A DNA stretch of 64,000 nt from Anoplolepis gracilipes. Taxonomy: Eukaryota > Arthropoda > Insecta > Hymenoptera > Formicidae. Under the pieces are notes generated by a model. It ran no database searches and was not told the origin of the DNA. It saw only the letters and a program-made list of their open reading frames with translations. The first letter of the stretch is position 1. Each line of letters begins with the position of its first letter. Both the position numbers and the translations under genes were made by a program. The stretch spans positions 8,637,001 through 8,701,000 of the forward strand of contig NC_132984.1 of the NCBI RefSeq assembly GCF_047496725.1, written 5' to 3'. Positions 1 through 9,476 of this stretch are shown in pieces.

Positions 1-644
1 AATCGGTTATTTTACAAGTTCTGCGGAATGCTGCGGAATTTTACATGCAAATTGTGCCCTGCAGCGGGCAGAATGTCATCTCATTGTGCTAATAATAATG
101 AAATTGCACGTATACAATGTGAGTTGGGTGTTAAGCTAACAACGGATTATAAATCTCGCGAGCTCAGAAATTCTCCTTTTGACGTATATAAGATTACTCG
201 CTATTACATCGCGTAGAATCTTTTATTTATCATTTTATATTTATCTAGAAAGAATTCTTAACGCGTTTTAACCAATCAATAGATACCTTCCTTTCTGTTA
301 ATCTAGTGTATAGTTTCATAATGGTTATAGTTACGCGTTAATTAAAATAATTAATAGACATATAAATATTAAATATGCATGTACGTAAAATATTCTTAAA
401 GTGCTGCAGCATTTGTCAACAAAATGCAATTCTTCCTTTGAGCTATCACATCTAAGACGCATAAGATTTATGAATAAAAATTTTGATAATAAAAACTTAA
501 AATAATTTTAAGCTCGCGGAGAATTTGCAATTGCGATGTCGTATTAATGATAATATATGCAAAAAAGATGTAAGAACGTTTAAGAATGTGTAACACAGAG
601 CGAGCATGCAGATTTAAGAGCGCGACATAAGCCGCGTGTCCCTC
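1..644. other. AT-rich intergenic DNA, no gene seen
   Basis: I see no coding signal I trust here. The only open frame (28-216, plus) is 62 codons with no recognisable motif and no splice context. Base composition is the ordinary AT-rich background of the window. Confidence 0.6.
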
Positions 645-648
645 TTAA

Positions 649-1161
649 CCCTTAACGAACGAATGCCGCCATATTCGCAACATTATAAATATCCAAAAAA
701 ATCGAATGCCGCCATACAGGCGGCATGACGTGATATTTCAAGAAATCTGTTAGGTTCGGCGGTCGTTACGCACGCTAAAACTAAGGGCGATCGGCATACA
801 TTACATTACATTACATTACATTACATTACATTACATGACTTACATTTTCTATTTTGTATAAATACATTGTAAATCTATAAAAAATAAATTTATAAATGTA
901 TACAAATCTATACATTACATACATATATCTATTCGTTTATTTCAATCCCCATTATTTTTCTGTAATTTTCACTTCAGTATCTTTTTGTATAGACATATCT
1001 GTTCATATACTATCTATTATTACTGAAAATTTCCATAAAATCCAATAAGAGTGATATTAATTATGCACTTTTTCTCGCTCTAGTAATAAAGCAATTAATT
1101 TGTTAAAATTCCATCGATCTACTGGTCATTGTTCTAGAAAAATGCGCTCGTTCGTTAAGAG
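649..1161. mobile_element. piggyBac-type MITE (non-autonomous)
   Basis: A 513-bp element is flanked on both sides by TTAA (645-648 and 1162-1165), the target duplication made by piggyBac transposases. The ends form an imperfect inverted repeat: CCCTTAACGAACGA on the left and the complement of CTCTTAACGAACGA on the right. It encodes nothing visible. Inside are a short GC-rich palindrome (GCCGCCATACAGGCGGC, near 710-726) and a pentanucleotide array. Superfamily assignment rests on the TTAA duplication and the C-rich terminus; the transposase source is not in the window. Confidence 0.65.
797..836. repeat. (ATTAC)n microsatellite
   Basis: About eight perfect tandem copies of the pentamer ATTAC lie inside the piggyBac-type MITE. 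Confidence 0.95.
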
Positions 1162-1369
1162 TTAATTCATGAATAAATTTCCATTTTACTCACAAAGGAA
1201 TAATTAAATAAAAACAAAAAATAATATTAACATAGAGAATGAGATATGTATTATTTTTTTAACACGTATTTTAGAAGTTCTAAGTTTTGTTTTTATAGAT
1301 ACATCGCAGTAGTGGTTAGGGCCGGTTCTAACCCAGGAGCTCGAGGGGAGTGCGGGGGCAGGGGGAAAC

Positions 1370-1715
1370 CGCGGGCGCGGGAGGATGACGTCACGCAGGT
1401 CCGCGGCGCGGTTGGTAGGCGTGGGGTACGCGGAGAGGGGGAGAGGTCCGCGACACAGCCGCAGGTCTGCGGCGCGGTTGGTTGGCGAGGGGACAGCGGA
1501 GAAGGGGGAAGAGGTCCGCGACGCAGTCGGTAGACGAGGAGACAGCGGAGAGAAGAGAGAGATCCTCAAGACAGACGGTAGACGAGGGGACAACGGAGAG
1601 GAGAGAGAGGTCTGCGACATAGTCGGTAGACGAGAAGACAGCGGAGAGGGAAGAGAGATCCGCGGCGCGGCCGGTAGACGAGGGGTTTGCGGAGAGGAGA
1701 GAGAGGTTCGCGGCG
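1370..1715. repeat. Purine-rich GC minisatellite
   Basis: Degenerate tandem units of roughly 40-45 bp built on GTAGACGAGGGGACAGCGGA followed by GAG-rich sequence. The plus strand is strongly purine-biased and much more GC-rich than its surroundings. Long open frames on both strands (for example 1204-1722 minus and 1385-1738 plus) are a by-product of the repeat and give low-complexity Ser/Pro or Arg/Gly proteins, so I do not call genes. Confidence 0.75.
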
Positions 1716-1726
1716 TAACCATAGAT

Positions 1727-2045
1727 TTACTAGAATAGACTGCTCATGAAGCTAGTGAGGGTATCCATCACTGAGAAAAGGACAGTTGTCGTTAATATCA
1801 GTTTCTATCTCTTTCTAACGCAAAGTAGTGGGAGAAGTATAGTGACCAATAACCGGTGTCAGAGCGTGTTGTCATAGTATGCGTGTTGTTGATGTGAGTG
1901 CGTTCCATGCAGCGCGCATGCTTTGCTACGTAAATCACGCCCACTAGAAAGAGATAGAGACTCATATTAACGACAGTTATCTTTTTCTCAGTGATGGATA
2001 CCCCTACTACCGTTTTTCCATCTCATAAGCAGTCTATTCTAGTAA
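1727..2045. mobile_element. MITE with about 100-bp inverted repeats
   Basis: The left end begins TTACTAGAATAGACTGCT and the right end is its complement. Homology continues inward for about 100 bp per arm (the ATCCATCACTGAGAAAA block is in both arms), leaving a GC-richer centre of about 110 bp. No coding capacity. The outer TTACTA/TAGTAA suggests a TA or TAA type target site, but I cannot assign the superfamily. Confidence 0.7.
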
Positions 2046-2050
2046 GTCTT

Positions 2051-2543
2051 ACAGGGTGTCCGGTAATAATCGCCCAACCTTTCATGGGCAGATAGAGCAA
2101 GTCAAACCGAATAGTAAAGTCCTTTACCATTTTGCGATCTTCGTAATAATTACCGAGAAATTAATTAACAAAGATTGACAAATCCGAGCGAGTACAAACG
2201 CGCCGCAAAAAAGATGGCGAGGAAGACGGTCCACCGCTAGGCCGGTCGCTAAATAATAATCGCTAATCTATTGTTCTTATCAACGCTTCTCGTCTATGCC
2301 CCTGGTAACCGCGAGGCAATGGTGCCTATTTACGCCGCACGCGCTTAGCGACCGTCATTAGGGCCGTCCTTCTCGCCATCTTTTTTGCAGCCGGCTGATA
2401 CTCGCGCCGGATTTGCCGATCTTTGTAAGTTAATTTCTCAATAATTATTTTAAAAATCGCAAAATGGTATAGGATTTTACTATTTGGTTTGACTTGCTCT
2501 ATCTGCCCATGAAAGGTTGGGCGATTATTACCGGACACCTTGT
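2051..2543. mobile_element. Inverted-repeat (foldback) element starting ACAGGGTGTCCGG
   Basis: The two ends are inverted copies of one roughly 200-bp sequence: ACAGGGTGTCCGGTAATAAT on the left, and its near-complement on the right, where the terminal bases differ (AAGGTGTCC). The arms stay alignable through CATGGGCAGATAGAGCAAG and AAAAAAGATGGCGAG, with a short spacer near 2240-2330. It starts only five bases after the preceding MITE ends. No protein is encoded that I recognise. Confidence 0.7.
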
Positions 2544-2569
2544 ATATATGGGCGTAACCGATGGGTCCG

Positions 2570-2690
2570 CGAGTAGAGAGAGGGATAGAGAGAGACGGTG
2601 CGATAGGTGTTCGCAACGCGGTAGAGAGAGACGGCGCGATAGACGTTCGCAACGCGATAGAGAGAGAGAGACGACGTGATAGACACGTGA
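2570..2690. repeat. GA-rich minisatellite
   Basis: Three degenerate units of about 37 bp built on GATAGAGAGAGACGGCGCGAT followed by a TTCGCAACGCG segment. Open frames across it on either strand are low complexity (Arg/Asp/Glu or Ser/Leu rich) and are not credible genes. Confidence 0.75.
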
Positions 2691-3043
2691 TATAGGATAG
2701 GATAAGGAGAGCGCTATGTGCATTGTACATAGCGTAGGACAATGAGAGCATGATGTGGTGGGAAAAGGAGAAGATTACAATAGAAAGATAGTGTGAGAGA
2801 GAAAAAAGGAGGATGAGGGGAAAGAATAGCGGAAGCGCTTTAAGACGGAGGCTAAAGGGGTACGCGGAAAATAAATTTTTTTATATTAAATTTATTATAT
2901 TAAATTATAATCTCAAAATTCAGTATTCAACTTTGAAATTTATTATCTTATATTTCTTGTCTTTCAAAAGAAATTTATTTTACATGCTTGGTTTTCTAAA
3001 AAAATACAAGGTAGCCAAACTTACGAGCCTAAAGAGCTAGTAA

Positions 3044-3044
3044 A

Positions 3045-3084
<40 letters not shown>
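3044..3084. repeat. (ATT)n microsatellite
   Basis: Thirteen or so uninterrupted copies of the trinucleotide ATT. Confidence 0.97.
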
Positions 3085-3089
<5 letters not shown>

Positions 3090-3170
3090 ATAATATGTGG
3101 TGGAATAAGGATAAGATTGATTGAAGAAGGCGCAAGCAATATACATGTTTAACATAATTTTTATTCAAAA

Positions 3171-3226
3171 ATGTGTGTGTGTGTATGTATACATATAATG
3201 TGTGTGTATGTGTGTGTGTGTGTGTT
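3171..3226. repeat. (GT)n microsatellite, interrupted
   Basis: Alternating GT dinucleotides broken by a short ATGTATACATATAATG segment. Confidence 0.95.
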
Positions 3227-3381
3227 CTAAAATTAAAAATATAAAATATAAAATTATAAATTTGGGAAAAAAGGAGGCAATCGCAACGAGTCAGTCGCAA
3301 TTGGTGAAACGCAATTTTTTAATCTGTATTCATTCAAACAACAAAATTAAAATAAATTTAAATTGGTTTGACATAAGATGA

Positions 3382-3417
3382 GACGTACGTTTCGGTCTTC
3401 TTTTTAGGCCATCTTCA
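3382..3417 (-). ncRNA. Hammerhead-ribozyme-like motif, Penelope-type
   Basis: Read on the minus strand the segment has the order CTGAAGA, a short stem-loop, GAAAC, GT. This is the hammerhead core order (consensus CUGAUGA, helix II, GAAA). Helix II would be GGCCT/AGACC with one mismatch closing an A-rich loop. Minimal hammerheads of this form are known from the terminal repeats of Penelope-like retroelements. No reverse transcriptase is visible nearby, so this would be a decayed fragment. A similar motif lies at 58635-58669 with better helix II pairing. Confidence 0.4.
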
Positions 3418-3679
3418 GCGCAAAATTAATCGAAATACAATCAGTATAATAAATCTAAATACAATCGTATAAAAGACAGATATAAGTATAGAACGGAAAG
3501 TTACAATAATAAGAACGCAATTCAGTCACTTACATAAATATTGTAACGTTGACACATTGTTGGAAATAGAATATGAGTTCAAAACGCAAAATAGCAAACT
3601 CTCGACCAAAGTAATTGTCTTATCGTTTGTTAGTGGAGATAAGTTTATAACTATTGTCTAAACATCACTGGTTGGGAGG

Positions 3680-3860
3680 ATGATAAAGTTAAATGATAAA
3701 AATAAAAAATTTTTAATTGAGAAAAAACCAAAGTAGTTAGTCAAATGAATAAAATTGTTAATAATAATGTTAATAAAGTTATGTAGTAAAAAATGAAAAT
3801 TTAAATTAAGAAGAAACCAAAGTTAGTCAAACAAATAAAAATATTTAATAATATAATATA
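3680..3860. repeat. Diverged tandem duplication, about 90 bp
   Basis: The block containing AAACCAAAGTAGTTAGTCAAA (first copy, near 3726-3746) recurs about 90 bp downstream as AAACCAAAGTTAGTCAAACA with the same flanking A/T-rich context. No gene is seen between 3420 and 4060. Confidence 0.55.
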
Positions 3861-4410
3861 AAATATAAAAATATGAAATATAAAATATAATATAATATGA
3901 AATAGAATATAATTTGTGCCTTTCATGTACGACAATGCTGAGAATTCATTTGCGGATAATCTGCAGGAAAAAACAAATCTTATTAGTATATACATTTCAT
4001 CATTTTTAAAGATACTACAATATTAACTTCAAATATCATTCACATTGTCAAAGTCGAAATTACAGACTTCATGTTGACTTCGATATCAGGTGGCGACGAC
4101 TGCGGTGGTGGTGGTGACAACATATATTTGTTTGGATATGTATATTTACCCAAACATATACAGTCAAGAGTCTTTCCACAAGTACACAAATATCCAAAAC
4201 GTATAACAAACGTTCATGTTGATTATCTACAAACAATTTCTTAAATTTATCAGTCTCAATATTATGATAAAAAAAACCATCAAAAATATAAATTCTAAAC
4301 ACTTATTGTTTATACTTGTTGAGATACATATATACACACACGGCAGATATGTACAAGCGCGGATACATTCAGATACCCAACCATAATTGAATTCTGTATA
4401 CTGATAACGT

Positions 4411-4689
4411 CTACTGGTTCCACATCCGTATTTCCTTATTCGCTTTGTATATTTCACCCGTATGATATGCGGTACACTGATCTATCCAACAATCTTCTGA
4501 ATCCACAAATCGAGTAAATCTGTGTTCATTGGAATAAAGTTCATCGTTAGGATACTCGAGAGGTGATTTATAATTATTACAAAGTTCACGGAAAATTTTT
4601 CTTTGTAAATCGACCGGCCATTCTGTATAATCGCAATCATACACAGTCACAGTCAACAGCTTCAGCTTGGCAGGTGAAATGTTGCACAT
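4411..4689 (-). CDS. Unrecognised 92-residue ORF fragment
   Basis: I do not recognise this protein. It has a normal, non-repetitive amino-acid composition rich in Asp, Glu, Tyr and Cys (for example VTVYDCDYTEWPVDLQ), unlike the low-complexity noise frames around it. That makes a coding origin plausible. It lies on the same strand as, and downstream of, two other short frames with similar character (5094-5327 and 5354-5572), so the three may be remnants of one gene broken by frameshifts or separated by introns. There is no domain I can name. It could also be chance. Confidence 0.3.
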   Translation of the reverse strand: MCNISPAKLKLLTVTVYDCDYTEWPVDLQRKIFRELCNNYKSPLEYPNDELYSNEHRFTRFVDSEDCWIDQCTAYHTGEIYKANKEIRMWNQ

Positions 4690-5093
4690 CTACATTTTGC
4701 ATGTCTACTTCCCGATCGTGAATAAATTTTGGTATCGATATTCGTGGAAAAGTCTTCGTTTCACTGTCATCGTCTCGAACAAGAGTGATTACATGTCTCC
4801 TTCACATGTTTTTCGAGTTTTCTTATGAAAGGCCCCATTGTAAGTAATATCGTTCTTCTGTTTTTGACAAAAACAGTCATAAGAAATGTCTATATTAATA
4901 ATAAGTTCAAATGTTTATCACACATGCATAATAATTGTTATTTTTTCAGACACAGATCTTAGTTTGTGCAACAGTCATCAACGCAAAATTTTTTTTATCA
5001 GCTATAACAAGATCGTATTAAGGATGATCATACACGCTCCTGCATAGATCACCACTAATAGTTTTCTTCTGAAGAAACTTTATTTTTCATACA

Positions 5094-5327
5094 TTAGTCT
5101 TCTTTCGTATAAAACGGGCAAAAATTACATGGCATTATTTGATACAACGAATTTCGACACTCCCTGCAAAATAACCTGAGGATTAGTTCATAAACTATAG
5201 TTTTATGTGTGCGTACCGCTCCAATATCATGAAACATGTCCACTATTCTCATGAAACACGATGTACAGTATTTACGTCCATTCGTGGTTCTATAATAAAA
5301 AAATACAATGCACATTCGTTTCATCAC
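5094..5327 (-). CDS. Cysteine-rich ORF fragment with three CxxC pairs
   Basis: A 77-residue frame has cysteine pairs at residues 21/24, 54/57 and 67/70, the spacing expected of a zinc-binding module, although one knuckle is missing for two full sites. I do not recognise the family. The frame stops cleanly 60 bp before the duplicated sequence at 4998-5040. It sits on the minus strand just downstream of the acidic frame at 5354-5572 and could belong to the same decayed gene. Confidence 0.3.
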   Translation of the reverse strand: MMKRMCIVFFYYRTTNGRKYCTSCFMRIVDMFHDIGAVRTHKTIVYELILRLFCRECRNSLYQIMPCNFCPFYTKED

Positions 5328-5353
5328 ATCATATGTATGGAGTTCTGCAGTAT

Positions 5354-5572
5354 CTACTTAGGCTCAACATTTTCTGTACTATCACTAAAATCATTGTCAT
5401 AAACACTGTCGTGTAAGGATTTTACATCCGATTCAGACGAATCGGACGAATCGGACGAAATGTCCATCAAGTCATCCATGAGCGCAAAGTTTTCTTTATC
5501 AGATATAACAAGAATGTCACAGGGATGATCGTAAACTCTCGTTTTCTTCACCAGATACGACAAGATTGTCAC
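5354..5572 (-). CDS. Acidic Ser/Asp-rich ORF fragment with a repeated peptide
   Basis: The 72-residue frame contains a serine/aspartate tract (SSDSSDSSESD) and the peptide VYDHPCDILVISDKENF. The DNA for that peptide is repeated: a second copy lies immediately upstream in another frame (about 5543-5600) and a third, with an internal stop, at about 4990-5040. This shows tandem duplication of a roughly 45-bp coding unit followed by frameshift decay. Function unknown. Confidence 0.3.
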   Translation of the reverse strand: MTILSYLVKKTRVYDHPCDILVISDKENFALMDDLMDISSDSSDSSESDVKSLHDSVYDNDFSDSTENVEPK

Positions 5573-5631
5573 AAGGATGATCGCAAACTCCTATAATACA
5601 CTCTCCTCCCAAATATATATTTTAATCTCAC

Positions 5632-5895
5632 ATCTCTCATCTTCTTCTAACTCGAGTATCACGTTTCATCTAAATCAGCATTTTTCAACATCTTTAGCAG
5701 AATAAATGTAGATCCAACTATACACAGCATATGTTTTATAAAGAATAGGCAAAGAAAGAAATAAAAAAAAATCAGTAATGAAAAGGACAACTGTCGCTCC
5801 ACACAGCATTCATACAGATAATATAAAACGATTATTGAATCACAACACAATCAAATAAACATCAAATAGATATGTATCGAACATTGATCAACATC
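5632..5895. repeat. Direct repeat, copy 1 (about 260 bp)
   Basis: Copy 1 of a unit beginning TTCTTCTAACTCGAGTATCACG and ending in the ATGTATCGAACATTGATCAAC region. Copy 2 starts about 480 bp downstream. By eye the two differ at roughly one position in ten, with a few short gaps. Open frames inside are short and unconvincing. Confidence 0.8.
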
Positions 5896-5994
5896 GATCC
5901 AATCATGTTTGAACCACTATCGTACATCAAACGAACGTCGACCAACATGAAATGTATCATGATCAATTACAATAATAAAAACAAAAATCAATTA

Positions 5995-6105
5995 TTTGTA
6001 CTGTTCAAAAGACGTTAAATATTTTAATATCGAAATATAATACCAGATGCAACTGCATCACGTACTGAAATATAATACGATGTAATACTACAGAGATGGA
6101 CAAGA
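5995..6105. repeat. Diverged repeat shared with 9790-9900
   Basis: The segment GACGTTAAATATT ... GCATCACGTACTGAAATATAAT recurs in the same orientation at about 9795-9875 (GATGTTAAATATT ... GCATCACATACTGTAATATAAT). The two copies flank the Harbinger element, at distances of about 300 bp on the left and about 500 bp on the right. Confidence 0.55.
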
Positions 6106-6113
6106 AAAAATTC

Positions 6114-6376
6114 TCATCTCCTTCTAACTCGAGTATCACGTCTCATCTACATCAGCATTTTTTAGCATCTTTAGCAGAATGAATGTAGATCCAACTATAC
6201 ACAGGATACGTTTTATAAAGAATAGGCGAAGAAAGAAATAATAAAAATCAATAATAAAGAAGACAACTCGCTCCACACAGCATTTATACAGATAATTATA
6301 ATAAAACGATTATTGAATCACGACACAATCAAATAAACATTAAACAGACATGTATCGAACATTGATCAACATCGCT
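6114..6376. repeat. Direct repeat, copy 2 (about 260 bp)
   Basis: Second copy of the 5632-5895 unit in the same orientation. It ends directly at the left boundary of the Harbinger transposase region. Confidence 0.8.
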
Positions 6377-6419
6377 CTATTTCTCAGCGTTTAATTTCGC
6401 TAAATGTTTTGTTGAGTGA

Positions 6420-7863
6420 GTGCTCAATACTACATCTGATAGGACATATAAAAGTTTAGTGACAGATATGCATGAAAATATATTTTTACAATTTGTGGCT
6501 GATGATGGGCTAAATATGAATATTGTACGACATATTGTCGATAATCTCATCAAACCTAATGATGAGAATTGCATACGCCCTGGACAACATCGAGCTGCAA
6601 AGGCGCGAAATGCAGAATATTTTGAATTAACGGTTCCGACATACACAGACGATCAATTCAAGGAGCATTTTCAAATGACTCGATTAACTTTTAAGGTATG
6701 TACAAAATTCTTAATAAATTTATAATTTACTGTGAAATATATACATATGTAATTTTATATGAAAAAAAATTCATCATTAACAGATATTTATCTGTAACAG
6801 GTATTGTTGAATGTAGTTGGAAATCATATGCAAGGCGATAAGTCAAATGCCAATATCTCCATGAATAAAAAAATATTATTTACTATCTGGTTACTAAGTA
6901 AGCCAGAGTCTTTCCTGGCAGTTGGAGATCGGTTTGATATACCAACAAGCACAGGACATGGTATATTCAAATCAATAATATGTGGTTTGGCAGAATTAAT
7001 GCCACAATATGTTCAATGGCCAGACGCTGCACGTCAAGCTATTTCATCGCAGGTGAGAATTTCAATGTGTGTTTTATAAGTTTAATTTTTTTACGTATTC
7101 TATAATCTTTATATACATATTACAGGTTTTTGCAAAACGTTCCCGCGGCATTCAAAATGTTATGGGAGCAATTGATGGCTGCCACATACCAATAAAGCAG
7201 CCAATTCAAAATGCAAATGATTATTTTAATAGAAAACAATTTCATTCCATAATATTACAAGGTAAGGTATTATTTGAAAATTTTGTGCAATCCACTAAAA
7301 GACATCATTAAATTGAAAACAAAATTTCTTTCAGGGGTTTGTGATTCTACGCGATTCATAGATGTGTTCATAGGTATGCCAGGGCGCATGCACGATGCAC
7401 GTGTGTTTAGAAACAGTAGACTTTTTCAAATGTTGTCAGATCAAGAGAATCCACTTCTTCGAGAAGAATATTTAATCGGAGACTGCGCATATCCATTAAT
7501 GTTAAATTTAATGACTCCATTTCGAGAAAATGGACATCTTCCAGTAGCTCATGTTCGTTCAACAACAGACTCAGTTCCATTCGCTCAATCATTGAACGAG
7601 CATTTGGACTATTAAAAGTCAAATTTAGACGCCTGAAATATTTAGACATTTCCAATGCAAAATTTGGAAATACGATAATAGCAGCTACATGTATGCTACA
7701 CAACTTTATTATTGACAATGGAGAAATAGAAGACTACAATGAAAAATTAATTAACAATGATGATGCTCCTGCAATTGAAGTTAATGAGCAAAATGCAGTT
7801 TAGAATAGAACTCAAATGCAGCAAGCAATAGAAAGAAGGAATGCCATTGTAAATAATTTGTAA
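6420..7863 (+). pseudogene. Harbinger (PIF) transposase, HARBI1-like, broken
   Basis: DDE_Tnp4-family transposase that would cut and paste its own element. Four exons can be read: 6420-6694, about 6802-7051, 7126-7262 and 7335 onward, all with GT/AG borders. Conserved pieces in order: GAIDGCHIPIKQP (first catalytic Asp), FIGMPGRMHDARVF, YLIGDCAYP (second Asp) and SIRSIIERAFGLLK (catalytic Glu), then a leucine-rich tail. The frame shifts near 7540-7560, before the Glu motif, and an in-frame TAG at 7801-7803 precedes what looks like the original stop at 7861-7863. So all catalytic residues survive but not in one frame. The start ATG is the first good one; part of the N-terminus could be missing. 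Its partner gene is convergent at 8115. Confidence 0.85.
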
Positions 7864-8114
7864 ACAAGTAATTTCTACATAAATTGTTTATTTTTATTAA
7901 ATATAAAATCTTATTTTCTAATAAACATTTCTTAAATTAATTCAAATTTTTTAACATTAATTATATTAATCAATATAAGTTATATACATATATATATATT
8001 CTTTTATCTTTGCACGTTTGCGGTACATATCACAGCTTTTCTATTGCGCAGTGAGTTTAATAAAAAAAAATGTTTTAAATATTATTTTGATTTTTCTGTT
8101 TCTCTTAGGTAATT

Positions 8115-9276
8115 TTACATTTTTTCTATTAATTTTTTTAAAAGATCGTTTCTTTCTTGCTGAATTTTGTTATTGTCGTCTATGCTTTTTTTTAAATCTT
8201 TTAGAATTTCGATTCGTTCATTTTCCACAGAAAACAATTTTTTTCGCAAATCATATGTCTCCTTTTGAGTTACTTTCTTTCGTGGAGTTTTTGAAGTAGA
8301 TTCAGAAGCCGGAAGAAATCCAAAAGCAGATTCAGATTCACTGGAATGTCCTGCTGCTACACTGTAAGGAAAGTTAATATTTTTGTCGAAAAATGGATTC
8401 TCAATAAACGAATCGAAAGAATCTGATGAAGAATTTGTCAAAGTCCTCGTCAGTGCTGAAGCCGTGGATGTCCTTATCGGTGTTGAATTATATACATACC
8501 TTGCCGATACAGGAGATGGTGTTCTTAAAAGCAGTGTAACAGTAGTACTCATTGAAGGCACAGATGTGGTGGATGTTAATGCAGAAGACTCTGTTGATGT
8601 AGATAATGATAATGGAAATGTAGAAGCTGCAGTAGAATTAATGGAAGAAATCGTTGGTCCAAAGTTTATTGTTCGATCATCTGAAAATATATCTTTGAAT
8701 GTGTCGTAATACTCCCATGAAATTCGTCTTCGTCCCGTCGAACTTTTTCGATTATTAGCCTTAATTGTCCTGAAAGTTTTTTTCAGATTTCGCAATTTTT
8801 GATCTAGTACGTCTTCCGTCAAATTTGTATAGCCATTTTTGCTCGTTTCTTTTAGAATTTCAGTCCACAAGTTTCTTTTCTTAATTTTGGGGTCACGAAA
8901 CTAATTTTTTCTTTCTTTGTATAGTTCTAACAATAGTTTTGTACTGTTTATTGTCCATGAATATTTATTGTCTTCTTCTGTTAAATCTGCTTAATAAAAC
9001 ATATTGTATTAGTGTAATTAAATATTAATAATTAATTTATTGTATATATATTTAAGAGTGTGCATAAAAGATGCGGATGATTGATGTCAGTTTAAATTTA
9101 TTGCGTGATTCAAAACTTAATTATTTTAATCATTTAAATATAATTTAAAATAATATATCATAAATATTTTACTCACTGCTTGCTCGTTCACTTTCTGGCA
9201 GAGCTGAAAGATCATTGGAACCGGTAACTTCCAAACAGCCTATATTATTTTTTATATAAGTTTGGAAAAAAATATG
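8115..9276 (-). pseudogene. Harbinger Myb/SANT-like DNA-binding protein, broken
   Basis: Second protein of Harbinger elements, which binds the element ends and helps the transposase into the nucleus. Reading the minus strand, an exon at about 9276-9180 (...SNDLSALPESERAS) joins an exon starting near 8996 (DLTEEDNKYSWTINSTKLL). The trihelix-type domain continues through FRDPKIKKRNLWTEILKE and LRNLKKTFRTIK. A Ser/Thr-rich linker and a charged coiled-coil C-terminus (KKLFSVENERIEILKDLKK) follow, with the stop at 8115. One in-frame TAG at 8901-8903 splits the DNA-binding domain, so the gene is dead or recently killed. The convergent arrangement with the transposase is the usual one. The 5' exon boundary is less sure than the 3' part. 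Confidence 0.75.
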
Positions 9277-9476
9277 GTCTGAAATATATAATTATTCTTA
9301 TAAATATTCTTTAAACTCGTGCGTTTGTATGATATACACAATTAAATTACACGTGAAATTTATTATTTAAGGTTATATAACTATATAACTTTATTAAAAA
9401 TAAAGTTAATATAATTACTTTATTTAAAATAATACTTGTGCATAAAATAATACTAATTTTATATACCATTTTTTAA

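Noticed and set aside
1204..1738. Long open frames on both strands (172 and 117 codons)
   Set aside because: They run through the purine-rich minisatellite and translate into repetitive Ser/Pro/Leu or Arg/Gly/Glu sequence. Opposite-strand openness is a consequence of the repeat.
2326..2751. 141-codon minus-strand frame
   Set aside because: It spans the GA-rich minisatellite and the right arm of the foldback element; low complexity, no motif.
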